From positions 1,049,501 through 1,113,500 of the forward strand of contig NZ_AP026709.1 in assembly GCF_027923765.1 (NCBI RefSeq): 64,000 nt of DNA, given 5' to 3'. The stretch comes from Pseudodesulfovibrio nedwellii (GTDB lineage: Bacteria; Desulfobacterota; Desulfovibrionia; Desulfovibrionales; Desulfovibrionaceae). The first letter of the stretch is position 1; every line of letters begins with the position of its first letter. The translations under genes were made by a program, and so were the position numbers. The notes under the pieces were generated by a model. That model had not been told where the DNA came from, searched no databases, and saw only the letters and a program-made list of their open reading frames with translations. Positions 1 to 8,818 of this stretch are shown one piece after another.

Positions 1-772
1 GATGGAACTGAACGGCTTCCATATTACCCATGGGAACCACGCCGGTATCCACACACATGGTGTGCGCTCCACCATCACAAATAACCGCGTTCGTGGTATT
101 CGGATAAATACGTCCGAAACCGCCTGCCGCGATCATGGTCGCTTTGGACAAATAAGTCAGTAGCTCACCAGTACGCAAACAACGGGCAACAACGCCGTAG
201 CAAGTATCGCCATCCTGAATCAAGGCTATGGCTTCAGTCTTGTCATGGACCTCGACGCCCACTTGGGCACACCTATTGTCCATGGTACACATAACCGCAT
301 GGCCTGTGCCATCCGAAGTATAACAGGTACGCCATTTGGCCGTACCGCCGAAGGAACGGGCCATGATCAACCCTTCTTTGTCCTCGGCTTCAATTTTTTC
401 AAACTGCTTGCCGCCCTTGTAGTAAATGGACTTACCAGGAACAACACGGTTCCAAGGCACGCCCCAATGGGCCAGACGACGCATTTCAATGGGAGCCGTG
501 TCTGCGAACAGACGGGCCACTTCCTGATCGCAACCCCAGTCGGAACCTTTAACGGTGTCCGCGAAGTGAACGTCTGGACAGTCGCCCTCACCCATGACCG
601 AGTTACCCAAGGAAGCCTGCATGCCACCCTGTGCTGCGGAAGAATGGGAACGACGAGCCGGGACCAGGCTCAAACAGATGGCGGAGAAACCAGCGTCTGC
701 CGCTTCAACAGCAGCACGCTCGCCCGCCAGACCTGCGCCGACAACAAGAAAATCGGTGTAGATAGTCTGCAT
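1..772 (-). CDS. frdA: fumarate reductase / succinate dehydrogenase flavoprotein subunit (3' part outside window)
   Basis: Large FAD subunit of a quinone-linked fumarate reductase or succinate dehydrogenase, facing the cytoplasm and bound to the membrane through the cytochrome b subunit. The first 257 codons are present and the rest lies beyond the left edge. Visible: a Rossmann FAD motif VVGAGLAGE near residues 10-18, the SHSSAAQGG motif in which H43 is the expected covalent FAD attachment site, and VPMGNMEAVQFH near the cut. An AGGAG lies 8 nt before the ATG. It follows frdC by 11 bp on the same strand, the Wolinella-like order C-A, so an iron-sulfur subunit gene is expected next, outside the window. 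The direction of catalysis in vivo cannot be told from sequence. Confidence 0.95.
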   Translation of the reverse strand, partial: MQTIYTDFLVVGAGLAGERAAVEAADAGFSAICLSLVPARRSHSSAAQGGMQASLGNSVMGEGDCPDVHFADTVKGSDWGCDQEVARLFADTAPIEMRRLAHWGVPWNRVVPGKSIYYKGGKQFEKIEAEDKEGLIMARSFGGTAKWRTCYTSDGTGHAVMCTMDNRCAQVGVEVHDKTEAIALIQDGDTCYGVVARCLRTGELLTYLSKATMIAAGGFGRIYPNTTNAVICDGGAHTMCVDTGVVPMGNMEAVQFH

Positions 773-783
773 GGCTATTTCTC

Positions 784-1434
784 CTAGTTAACGCTCAAAA
801 AAAGGAATCGAACCAGAGTAACCAGTCCGATACCAACAAAGAGCAAAGTAAGCATATTTTCACTGCGCTTGAACTTGGGACGATCCTTGTCCTTCACAAA
901 TCCCCACTTCACGCCAATACGGTAAAAACCGATGCCGACATGCAGCTCTGCCAAAGGCAGGAGAATAAGATAGAAAACGGCCCAGAATCCACCCTGAATA
1001 CGAGCGGCGGACTTGGCTGCGGTAATAGGAAGGTCAGTAAGAATCACCCACATATGGATCGAACCCATAACCAAAATAATCATAGCGGACACAACCTGGA
1101 CTACCCACAGCCAGGTGTCACCATGACGCATCATCCGGGCATGCTGCCAGATGGTTTTTTGACCATCAGCACGGAACGGAATCTTCCGGGCGGCCAGTAC
1201 AAAATGTGTCAGGAAAACAAGAAAAATAAGCGGACCGCCAACCTGAGCCATACCCGTCGCCTCAAAAAAATGAGCGATAGAGTTCATGACATTCGGGCTG
1301 ATAACAACACTGGAAACCAGTAGCATGTGACACCACATAAACAAAATCAGACTGACGCCGGACAGCATCTGGAGCCAGTCCAATGCGCCATCCCACTTGC
1401 CGGATTTGCCAGCTGGTGCGTAACTGATGGACAT
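784..1434 (-). CDS. frdC: fumarate reductase / succinate dehydrogenase cytochrome b subunit
   Basis: Di-heme membrane anchor that passes electrons between the quinone pool and the flavoprotein/iron-sulfur subunits. The 216 residues carry five hydrophobic segments. Histidines 36, 77, 127 and 165 have spacings close to those of the four heme b ligands of the Wolinella succinogenes subunit. This is the single-polypeptide type B anchor rather than the two-subunit E. coli Frd anchor. A GGAGG lies about 7 nt before the ATG. It is the first gene of the operon, and a CRP/FNR-type palindrome and a possible promoter lie upstream. It reads away from the M16 peptidase gene. Confidence 0.93.
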   Translation of the reverse strand: MSISYAPAGKSGKWDGALDWLQMLSGVSLILFMWCHMLLVSSVVISPNVMNSIAHFFEATGMAQVGGPLIFLVFLTHFVLAARKIPFRADGQKTIWQHARMMRHGDTWLWVVQVVSAMIILVMGSIHMWVILTDLPITAAKSAARIQGGFWAVFYLILLPLAELHVGIGFYRIGVKWGFVKDKDRPKFKRSENMLTLLFVGIGLVTLVRFLFLSVN

Positions 1435-1486
1435 TCAATCCCTCCGTTAGGTTAAACACAGAAGTTCCCTCGACAATCAATCACTA

Positions 1487-1516
1487 AACCTATGCCTGCC
1501 AAAGGTTTTTTGTCAA
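1487..1516 (-). promoter_or_regulatory. possible sigma70 promoter of the frd operon
   Basis: On the minus strand a perfect TTGACA (1511-1516) is followed after 18 bp by TAGGTT (1487-1492), about 50 nt before the frdC start. The -35 is perfect but the -10 is weak, so this is a candidate only. Confidence 0.3.
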
Positions 1517-1582
1517 TATCTCCAAGTCTCTCTCGCAGGGTCTCACCTGTGAATATGGGGTAATAAAAAAGAAAAAAAGCTA

Positions 1583-1598
1583 TTGATTGCACGGTCAA
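1583..1598. promoter_or_regulatory. CRP/FNR-family palindrome (HcpR-like) upstream of frdC
   Basis: The 16-bp sequence TTGATTGCACGGTCAA is an imperfect inverted repeat of the type TTGACC-N4-GGTCAA described for HcpR in Desulfovibrio; the left half has two mismatches. It lies in the intergenic region between divergent frdC and the M16 peptidase, about 150 bp before frdC. HcpR is a CRP/FNR-family regulator of energy and nitrosative-stress genes in sulfate reducers. The assignment is inference from one site. Confidence 0.3.
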
Positions 1599-1882
1599 AC
1601 AATGTTCTTTAAGTGCAATATTTTTTTTCTTACTTTATCATTTTTCCGTATTAATTAGGGATATGATCGAAACAAATCTGCACACGATAAGAGCGACACG
1701 GTCAGTGACGGATAATGGTTTTCATTTCAGCCGCGCTCGGTTACGGTGCCCCTCTGCTCAGATGGCTGTAAGTCGAACCAAACTTGCCAGCACGTTTTTC
1801 CGACTTATCTTGTTGGAACCAAATTAAACCATTGAAACAAACTGACCATTCTCGAACATGATGAACCATATGGAGACTGCCC

Positions 1883-4570
1883 ATGTTCCGAACATTATTA
1901 TTGCTGGCCGGTCTGACCATGATCGCAACCGGCTGCCAAATAACACACATGAATAAAACACAGACCACCGATTTCACGCCTGTCCAGAAGACCACCCTGT
2001 CCACAACCACACAGGGTGACACAAATATCGTCAAGCTTAAAAACGGGCTGACCGTGCTCATCAAGGAAGACGACCGCTTTCCGTTGGTCAACGTTCGACT
2101 GTATGTCCACGCGGGAAGTGCCTACGAAACTCCCGAAATCGCGGGCATCAGCCACCAGCTTGAGCACATGGTCTTCAAAGGAACCGAGAAACGCGGTCCC
2201 GGCGAAACAGCTCTTCAAATTGAATCCGCAGGCGGCATGCTCAATGCAGCCACAAGCTTTGACTACACTGTCTATTATGTAGAAGTACCCGACGACAAAT
2301 GGGCACTCGGCATGGACGTAGTCACTGACATGGCCTTTCATCCGGCCATTGATCCGGTTGAGCTTGAAAGCGAAAAAAAGGTTGTCCTTGAAGAACTGGA
2401 ACGTGGTGAAGACACCCCGAGCAGTAAACTCTTCAAGACCCTGCAGTCCATGATCTGGAAAGACTCCTCCTACGAATGGCCCATTATCGGTTATCGGGAG
2501 ACTGTCCAATCCTTTACGCAGAAAGACATCAAAAAATATATAGCCGATCACTATCAGCCGCAGTCCATGCTTCTGGTCGTAACTGGCAAAGTGGACCCGG
2601 ATCAGATTCTGGTTGAAGCCAACAAACTGCTCGGCTCTCTGGAAAACACCCGTTCCTTCACCCCACCCGAGGCTATCGCGATCCCGGAAACAGGTTCCGG
2701 CCCGCAGGTCGTCAAAATGAGTGGCAACTGGAACAAGGTTTACCTTGGAGCCGCCTTCCCCATTCCGCACGGTTCGTCCGGCAAAATTGCCGGTCTTGAA
2801 TTGCTGTCACAACTCATGGGTGGAGACGATACTTCTCGCCTGTACAGAAAGTTTAAATACGAAGAACAGTTGGTCGACAGCATTTCGGTGTCGCCTCTCT
2901 CTCTTGAGCGCGGCGGCATGATGTACATCCACGCCATCCTTGATGCGGACAAAGTCGATCAGTTCTGGTCCGAACTTATGACCGAACTGGCAACCTTCGA
3001 TCCCACGGAATTCACGGATCGCGAAATCGAGCGTGCCAAACTGAATCTTGAAGACTCCCTGTTCCTGACCAAGGAAACACTGTCCGGTCTTGCCAGCAAA
3101 ATTGGATATTTCCAATTCTTTGAAAATGGTGAACAGGCCGAAAAAAATTATCTCTTCGCACTCAGTCAGGTCACACGCGACGAAATGAAAAATGTCTACG
3201 ACGAATTCATCCGTCCCGACCAGTTGTCTGTGGCCATACTTGTACCTGAAGGCAATGGCATATCTGCAAAGAATCTGACGGCCATTACCAATAAAGAATG
3301 GCCCGTAAAGGATGCACTCAAGAAAAAAGCGGCTGTCAAACTGACAGAGACCCCCACGGAGATTACTCTGCCTGGTGGCAGCAAACTCGTGCTCCTGCCC
3401 GACGAAACCCTGCCGTACACCGCCATGAGCATGTACTGGAGCGGTGGTGATGGCGAACTGACACCCGAACAGCAGGGACTCGCTTCCTTGACCGCCACGG
3501 GACTGACTCGAGGCACCATGAAAATGACTGCCACTGAAATTCAGGATTTCATGTCCGACCACGCGGCCAGCCTCGGTTCCACCGCAGGCCGTAACGTCTT
3601 TGCCGTTGAATGCAAATTCCCCACCCGATTTACCGACAAAATATTACCGCTCATTAGCGACACGTTGACATCACCGGCTTTTGACGAAACCGAGGTCAAC
3701 AGGGCTAAACAGGATCAAATTGCGGGTATAAAGCGCAGTGAAGACCAGCCCATGGGGCTTGCCTTCCGTCATCTCTTCCCCTTCCTGTACAAGACAGGTC
3801 CTTACGCCTTGTTGCATCAAGGGACACCCGAAGAAGTGGAAGCCTTCACCAATGCGGATATCATCCGCTTCTGGAACAGGCAGTCCATGCAGCCTTTCAC
3901 ACTGGCTGTTTGCGGACAGTACGATCAGGCGGCCATTGAGGCATTCGCCACCAAGATAGCCGAAACATTGACGGCACAGGACAAACCGTACGAATTCACC
4001 ACACCTGAATGGGGCAAAAAACGGGAAATGACCATGCAACTGCCGGAACGCAATCAGTCGCATATTCTGATGCTCTTCCCCACTCCCGGCAAAACCGACA
4101 TGAAAATATCTGCCGATTTCGAAATGCTCAAGACGGCCCTATCCGGTCAGTCCGGCCTGCTCTTCCGCGATCTGCGAGACAAGCAGGGACTCGCCTACAC
4201 CGTCACATCCATGTTCTGGCAAAGCACAAACACCGGATTCATCGCCCTGTACATCGGCACCAGCCCTGACAAGGTCGATCAATCGATGGCCGGATTCAAA
4301 ACGGTGCTTGCAGACCTTGCAGCCACCCCGCTCCCGGAAGTCGAATTGGAACGCGCCAGAAACATCATTGTCGGCAATTACTATCAGGATCACCAATCCC
4401 TGATTTCTCGAAGCCGTCAAGCGGCCAGTCTCATGGCTCGCGGATTTGATCGTGACTATGAAGAAAAACTCATTAAACACGCCAAAAATGTCACACCTCA
4501 AGACATTCAGGAAGCGGTCAAAAAATATATGACCGTTGACAAGGCATACATCATGAAAGTCACGCCATAG
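1883..4570 (+). CDS. M16-family zinc metallopeptidase, predicted lipoprotein
   Basis: Pitrilysin/insulinase-type (M16) protease with tandem halves, 895 aa. The N-terminus is a hydrophobic signal ending in IATGC, a probable though imperfect lipobox with C18 as the lipidated cysteine, so it likely works in the periplasm attached to a membrane. The inverted zinc motif HQLEH (residues 91-95) is present, and the third ligand is expected about 75 residues later in the VVLEELERGED stretch (E170/E171). The second half has the family's LFRDLRDKQGLAYT segment (substrate-binding R and Y) but no zinc motif, as is usual. It is a single gene closed by a strong terminator. The substrate is unknown. Confidence 0.92.
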   Translation: MFRTLLLLAGLTMIATGCQITHMNKTQTTDFTPVQKTTLSTTTQGDTNIVKLKNGLTVLIKEDDRFPLVNVRLYVHAGSAYETPEIAGISHQLEHMVFKGTEKRGPGETALQIESAGGMLNAATSFDYTVYYVEVPDDKWALGMDVVTDMAFHPAIDPVELESEKKVVLEELERGEDTPSSKLFKTLQSMIWKDSSYEWPIIGYRETVQSFTQKDIKKYIADHYQPQSMLLVVTGKVDPDQILVEANKLLGSLENTRSFTPPEAIAIPETGSGPQVVKMSGNWNKVYLGAAFPIPHGSSGKIAGLELLSQLMGGDDTSRLYRKFKYEEQLVDSISVSPLSLERGGMMYIHAILDADKVDQFWSELMTELATFDPTEFTDREIERAKLNLEDSLFLTKETLSGLASKIGYFQFFENGEQAEKNYLFALSQVTRDEMKNVYDEFIRPDQLSVAILVPEGNGISAKNLTAITNKEWPVKDALKKKAAVKLTETPTEITLPGGSKLVLLPDETLPYTAMSMYWSGGDGELTPEQQGLASLTATGLTRGTMKMTATEIQDFMSDHAASLGSTAGRNVFAVECKFPTRFTDKILPLISDTLTSPAFDETEVNRAKQDQIAGIKRSEDQPMGLAFRHLFPFLYKTGPYALLHQGTPEEVEAFTNADIIRFWNRQSMQPFTLAVCGQYDQAAIEAFATKIAETLTAQDKPYEFTTPEWGKKREMTMQLPERNQSHILMLFPTPGKTDMKISADFEMLKTALSGQSGLLFRDLRDKQGLAYTVTSMFWQSTNTGFIALYIGTSPDKVDQSMAGFKTVLADLAATPLPEVELERARNIIVGNYYQDHQSLISRSRQAASLMARGFDRDYEEKLIKHAKNVTPQDIQEAVKKYMTVDKAYIMKVTP

Positions 4571-4598
4571 CTACATATACCTCAAACAGATACAACAA

Positions 4599-4623
4599 GG
4601 CCGGGAGATGACTCCCGGCCTTT
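4599..4623 (+). terminator. Rho-independent terminator of the M16 peptidase gene
   Basis: A perfect 9-bp GC-rich stem (GGCCGGGAG / CTCCCGGCC) with a 4-nt loop lies 28 bp after the stop codon and is followed by a short T run (TTTA). The T tract is short, but the stem is very stable. Confidence 0.85.
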
Positions 4624-4710
4624 ACATTTCTGAACACTTGCCCATATCCCCTTTTCCGCGCTACATATCTTCAAGCAATACAACGCACCAAATCCAAGGG
4701 GACCATATAT

Positions 4711-5049
4711 ATGTCACTCATTTTCGGCTCACAAAAACGACACAACATCGCCAGAGAAGACGTCAAAGTCGACCAACGCATGAAACTCGCCAAAGACATG
4801 TATATGGCGGGCAAGATAAAAATCATGACCACCGAAACCATTCCGGGACGAGAGATTCTGTCCGCATTTGGCCTGATCGTCTGCCGCAGCTACGTATTCG
4901 ACAATGCCTTTTACGGCCTCATGGCTCAAGCTATTGACGTGAACGCTGACGCCATCATCGGCTATCGCGAAACTGTGTCATTTCATCCTGAAGGCGATAA
5001 GTACTACTCCTGCTACGGCACAGCCGTCCGCATGAAAAAAGTCAAATAG
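4711..5049 (+). CDS. YbjQ/UPF0145 family protein
   Basis: A 112-aa soluble protein of the YbjQ (DUF74) family, whose members form oligomeric rings and whose biochemical role is not settled. The family pattern is visible: a strand with TTETIPGREIL, a G(L/V)IVCRSY segment, then MAQAIDVNADAIIGYRE and a C-terminal YYSCYGTAVRM strand. An AAGGGG lies about 10 nt before the ATG. The next gene starts 3 bp after its stop, so the two are probably cotranscribed. Confidence 0.85.
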   Translation: MSLIFGSQKRHNIAREDVKVDQRMKLAKDMYMAGKIKIMTTETIPGREILSAFGLIVCRSYVFDNAFYGLMAQAIDVNADAIIGYRETVSFHPEGDKYYSCYGTAVRMKKVK

Positions 5050-5052
5050 TCC

Positions 5053-5661
5053 ATGGACAACGAAAGCCCCTTTTTCCGCTATTTCCCGCACGGACTTGCC
5101 GCAGCCTTCACTCTGCTCTGGGGAATTCTCGCTATCAATCCGGTGATGCGTGACGTCTGGTGGGCAGAAAATCTACCGATCATCATTATCTTCCTGCTGC
5201 TGGTCGTGACCTTCAAGATTTTCAGATTCTCCAATCTTGCATATGGACTGATGGCCTGCTGGCTTATCCTGCACACCATTGGTGGTCATTACACTTTTGC
5301 CAACGTACCTTTTGATTTCATCACGGATTTCTTCGGATTCGAGCGCAATCATTTTGACCGATTAGGACATTACTCCATCGGCTTCTACGCATTTCCCATA
5401 GCAGAATTTCTGACCCGCAAACGACTGGCGAAACCTGTCGTGATTTATCTGTTTAGCCTGTTCGCCATCATGGCGCTGGCCGCAGGATATGAGGTCATCG
5501 AATGGTGGTACGCAGTCATGGCTGGCGGAGATGCCGGAATCGAGTTCCTCGGGTCACAGGGTGACATATGGGATGCCCAGACTGACATGCTCGCGGACAC
5601 TCTCGGTGCCGTGACCACACTCATTCTGTTCAGATTCTCAGGAATCCGGGCCGACGATTAA
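5053..5661 (+). CDS. DUF2238 (YjdF-type) integral membrane protein
   Basis: A 202-aa protein with about six membrane segments that matches the DUF2238 / E. coli YjdF family: the HxTxGGHYTFANVPF-like segment (HTIGGHYTFANVPF), FDRLGHYSIGFYAFP, and the terminal GDIWDAQTDMLADTLGA motif. Function is unknown in the family. No Shine-Dalgarno is seen; the start lies 3 bp after the ybjQ-like stop, so translational coupling is likely. Its stop overlaps the stop of the convergent aroC gene by a few bases, leaving no room for a terminator between them. Confidence 0.85.
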   Translation: MDNESPFFRYFPHGLAAAFTLLWGILAINPVMRDVWWAENLPIIIIFLLLVVTFKIFRFSNLAYGLMACWLILHTIGGHYTFANVPFDFITDFFGFERNHFDRLGHYSIGFYAFPIAEFLTRKRLAKPVVIYLFSLFAIMALAAGYEVIEWWYAVMAGGDAGIEFLGSQGDIWDAQTDMLADTLGAVTTLILFRFSGIRADD

Positions 5662-6722
5662 TCGCGTACGCCCAACCTTCTATCCAACAGCAACATATCC
5701 GCAATGGTCATGGCCATCATGGCCTTGAGCACAGGATTAATGCGCGGAATAGCCGCTATATCGTGCCTGCCACCAATAGAAAGAGACGTAGCAATTCCAT
5801 CGGTGGTGACAGTACTCTGTTCCTGCGAAATGGACGGAATAGGCTTGATGAATGCCCTCGCCACGATATCCTGACCGGATGAGATTCCACCAAGAATACC
5901 GCCGGCATTATTAGACAAAAATCCATCAGGCCCTATGGGGTCATTGTTGAGACTCCCCAGTGAGCAGGACGCATTCATACCGGAACCAATTTCCACACCT
6001 TTGACCGCCCCCACAGACATAAGGGCATAGGCAAGTCGTGCATCCAGTTTGTCGAACACTGGCTCACCGAGTCCGGCAGGAACTGATGTAGCCCGAACTT
6101 CCACCACGCCACCCAAGGTATCACCCTGAGACTTTACGTCTTTCACCCGATCATTCCAGACATCAACAATATCAGGGTCAGGACTAAAGTAGGGACGATC
6201 CTGTGCACCTTCAAAATCATACGCATTCACAGGGATACCGCCCAACTCCACGGTATAGGCATAAATGGCAATACCTTCGCTTCGTAGAAGCTCTTGGGCA
6301 ATGGCTCCTCCGGCGACACGAGAGACTGTCTCACGCCCCGACGAACGACCGCCTCCGCGATAATCACGAAAACCATACTTGGCTGTAAAGGAATAATCGG
6401 CATGACCGGGCCGAAATACGTCCTTAATCGTGGAATAATCATGTGAACGCTGGTTCGTGTTGGGGATGGTAAACCCAATGGATGTACCAGTGGTCTTGCC
6501 TTCAAAAACACCGGATAATATCTCGACCTTATCCGCTTCCTTGCGCGCTGTTGAAGCCAGTCCACCCTGCCCGGGCTTGCGTTTATCAAGTTCCAATTGA
6601 AGCATGGATTCATCAAGGGGGATTCCTGCAGGGCAACCATCGACCACGCCCCCAAGTCCGGGACCATGAGATTCTCCAAAGGTGGTCAATCGAAAAATGC
6701 TACCGAATGTATTGCCGCTCAT
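5658..6722 (-). CDS. aroC: chorismate synthase
   Basis: Last step of the shikimate pathway: converts 5-enolpyruvylshikimate-3-phosphate to chorismate using reduced FMN without net redox change. The 354-aa product begins MSGNTFGSIFRLTTFGESHG and contains the signatures GCPAGIPL, FRPGHADYSF, YGFRDYRGGGRSSGRETVSR and GGISSGQDI. The ATG at 6722 is chosen because GGGAG lies 5 nt upstream; an in-frame GTG two codons earlier would sit within that ribosome binding site. It follows trkA by 9 bp, so the chain aroK-trkH-trkA-aroC is colinear. Confidence 0.97.
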   Translation of the reverse strand: MSGNTFGSIFRLTTFGESHGPGLGGVVDGCPAGIPLDESMLQLELDKRKPGQGGLASTARKEADKVEILSGVFEGKTTGTSIGFTIPNTNQRSHDYSTIKDVFRPGHADYSFTAKYGFRDYRGGGRSSGRETVSRVAGGAIAQELLRSEGIAIYAYTVELGGIPVNAYDFEGAQDRPYFSPDPDIVDVWNDRVKDVKSQGDTLGGVVEVRATSVPAGLGEPVFDKLDARLAYALMSVGAVKGVEIGSGMNASCSLGSLNNDPIGPDGFLSNNAGGILGGISSGQDIVARAFIKPIPSISQEQSTVTTDGIATSLSIGGRHDIAAIPRINPVLKAMMAMTIADMLLLDRRLGVRD

Positions 6723-6731
6723 GTCCACTCC

Positions 6732-7391
6732 CTAAAATTTTTCGACTTGAATAATATCTTCGGTCTTTCCAAGCAGGACAAGTACATCCCCCTTTTCCAG
6801 CACCCGATTTGCCTGTGGAACAAAACGAAATTCCGACTCCCCGGAATGACGAAAAGCAATAACCTGCACCTGATAGGCATTGGTTAAATTGAGTTCCCGC
6901 AAGGTCTTTCCCGTCCAGTCATCCACCACGACCTCACGAGTTGCCACATCATTGCCAAGTCCAAAATATTCATGCAATCCCGGCACTGCTAAACGATGCG
7001 CCAATTGAAATGCCACAAACGCCTCGGGAAAGACTACAAATGGCACACCCAGCTTGTACAGCACTCGCTCATGTTCCTGGCTGAACGCCTTGACCCATAT
7101 ATTTTTTACGCCAATGGTTTGCAGATTCAGCACAACAAGGATACTCGCTTCCATGGAATCACCCGTGGACACGATAACCTTTTCAAGATCCTGAAATCCA
7201 ATCTGACTAAGCGTCTTCTCATCCGTGGCATCAGCTTCATACACTTGAGCCAGAGTATCCTGCGCCCGGCGGACATTTTCTGCATCATTGTCCACACCGA
7301 CCACATCTTGTCCAAGGTCGGTCAGAGCCTTGGCTAATGCGAATCCGAATTTGCCGAGTCCTATGACGCCGACTTCATTATTACCCGCCAT
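6732..7391 (-). CDS. trkA: TrkA/KtrA-type potassium uptake regulatory subunit
   Basis: Cytoplasmic RCK protein that gates the TrkH/KtrB-type potassium channel in response to nucleotides. At 219 aa it has one RCK_N Rossmann domain (GLGKFG near residues 11-16, VGVDNDAE after strand 2) and one RCK_C domain (about 140-219, with VLVLLGKTEDI near the end), the KtrA-like single-unit size rather than the double-length E. coli TrkA. AAGGAG precedes the ATG. It lies 17 bp after trkH, matching its partner. RCK_C domains of this class bind c-di-AMP in some bacteria; a c-di-AMP synthase gene lies at 52 kb, but binding here is inference. Confidence 0.93.
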   Translation of the reverse strand: MAGNNEVGVIGLGKFGFALAKALTDLGQDVVGVDNDAENVRRAQDTLAQVYEADATDEKTLSQIGFQDLEKVIVSTGDSMEASILVVLNLQTIGVKNIWVKAFSQEHERVLYKLGVPFVVFPEAFVAFQLAHRLAVPGLHEYFGLGNDVATREVVVDDWTGKTLRELNLTNAYQVQVIAFRHSGESEFRFVPQANRVLEKGDVLVLLGKTEDIIQVEKF

Positions 7392-7408
7392 GATCTTCTC
7401 CTTAAATT

Positions 7409-8773
7409 CTATCCAAACGGCAAATTGGAAGTAGGCACCTTGTACCGCCGTTCAGTCTGCCAGCTCTGAAGAGCCGACAACAGCCATACTGGTCCCAGTC
7501 GCCCGACAAACATAAGTATGATAACCGTCACTTTTTCCACATCATCAAGCAAGGGAGTCAGGCCGGTTGAAAGTCCTACCGTACCAAAAGCGGAAACGGT
7601 CTCAAACATATTAAGAATAAATTCTTCACGCGCCATGAGGTACGAGCTGTCCCCGCTCTCAAGAGCCGTCAACACCATGGTTCCAACAGCAACTAAAATA
7701 AATGTCATGGTGGTTAACGAGATAACCTTATTCAACGCGCCCTGCGTCAATGCAAATCGCCCCAACTGAACCTGCTCACGCCCTCGAAACTGCGCCCAGA
7801 CAAATCCACACAAAGCCCGAAATGTCGTAGTCTTGATACCACCCGCACACGAACCGGGCGAGCCGCCAATAAGCATGAGCAGCATCATGAAAACTAATGA
7901 TACATTGGCCATGTTGCCGATATCAACCGTATTAAAACCGGCAGTTCGACATGTCACAGACTGGAAAAGTGCGGTCCATAAATGTTCGGAAAAATCTGCG
8001 GGAGCATTCCCGGCAGCTCCTTCGGCAAAATAAAAAACCACCGCACCAACCACCACCAAAAACAATGACGTACTGAGTACAACGGATGAATGCCAACTCA
8101 ATTTTGGCATGGCCTGCCGTTTCCGCACCAGCCGAACAGTCAACTTCCTGAAATAAGACGCACAATCGATAAGCACGTAAAACCCCAGACCACCGACGGT
8201 AATGAGTATCATGAAAACTGAATTCACCCCGCCATGGCCTGCCCAGTGCGTCAAGCTATCCGAATACAGAGAAAAGCCGGCATTACAAAAAGCGGAGATG
8301 GAATGAAATATTGCGGAATAAGGAGCAAACCCCACCGGGTCCATAGCCCAGAGCGCTGCAGCTCCGGCTCCTTCAAAGAAAAATGTCCACAACACAACTC
8401 GCGCCAAGAATTTGGGCAAGCTGAATGATGGATCGCGCAACAAACTCTGCCCTACGGCGATACGATCATTCAACGACACATGCTTGCCGAGCAGATGAAT
8501 AATAAGCGTGGTGAAAGTCATGATCCCCAGGCCGCCAAGCTGGATGAGCACCAACAACACATCCAGCCCAAAGGTGGAAAAATATGAGCCAGTATCGACC
8601 ACGGCCAAGCCGGTAACGCACATGGCGGACGTCGCAGTGAAAAGCGCATCCACAAAAGAAAGCGAACCGCCGGGATGACTTGCGTCAAGATGCAGGATGA
8701 ATGCGCCGATCAGAATGGTTCCACCAAAGAACCAGACAGGCAGCCAGTATGGAGAAAATAATTTAGCGCGCAT
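7409..8773 (-). CDS. trkH: TrkH/KtrB-type potassium transporter, channel subunit
   Basis: Membrane potassium uptake protein of the Trk/Ktr/HKT superfamily, about 454 aa, with four channel-like repeats; pore motifs such as TATSAMCVTGLAVVDTG, SAFCNAGFSL, TCRTAGFNTVD and SAFGTVGLSTG can be seen. It partners with TrkA encoded just downstream. The ATG at 8773 has no Shine-Dalgarno; an in-frame TTG two codons upstream is possible. A TTGACA-17 bp-TATACA promoter ends only 11 nt before the ATG, so the mRNA would be nearly leaderless. Confidence 0.94.
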   Translation of the reverse strand: MRAKLFSPYWLPVWFFGGTILIGAFILHLDASHPGGSLSFVDALFTATSAMCVTGLAVVDTGSYFSTFGLDVLLVLIQLGGLGIMTFTTLIIHLLGKHVSLNDRIAVGQSLLRDPSFSLPKFLARVVLWTFFFEGAGAAALWAMDPVGFAPYSAIFHSISAFCNAGFSLYSDSLTHWAGHGGVNSVFMILITVGGLGFYVLIDCASYFRKLTVRLVRKRQAMPKLSWHSSVVLSTSLFLVVVGAVVFYFAEGAAGNAPADFSEHLWTALFQSVTCRTAGFNTVDIGNMANVSLVFMMLLMLIGGSPGSCAGGIKTTTFRALCGFVWAQFRGREQVQLGRFALTQGALNKVISLTTMTFILVAVGTMVLTALESGDSSYLMAREEFILNMFETVSAFGTVGLSTGLTPLLDDVEKVTVIILMFVGRLGPVWLLSALQSWQTERRYKVPTSNLPFG

Positions 8774-8784
8774 GAGCAATCACA

Positions 8785-8813
8785 TGTATATGCCTGTCAG
8801 CATATCCTGTCAA
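8785..8813 (-). promoter_or_regulatory. sigma70-type promoter giving near-leaderless trkH mRNA
   Basis: Minus-strand -35 TTGACA (8808-8813, perfect) and -10 TATACA (8785-8790) are separated by exactly 17 bp. Only 11 nt separate the -10 from the trkH ATG, so the expected transcription start lies about 4-6 nt before it. This fits the absence of a ribosome binding site. Confidence 0.6.
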
Positions 8814-8818
8814 AACGG

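Larger units (their letters stand above)
1435..1882. other. divergent intergenic region between frdC and the M16 peptidase
   Basis: No open frame with family features was seen in these 448 bases. It is AT-rich around 1560-1660 and holds the palindrome and candidate promoter listed separately. It presumably carries promoters for both directions; a GGAG about 7 nt before the peptidase start is its ribosome binding site. Confidence 0.6.

Noticed and set aside
245..787. 180-codon plus-strand frame at the left edge
   Set aside because: Antisense to the frdA flavoprotein, whose FAD motifs are clear.
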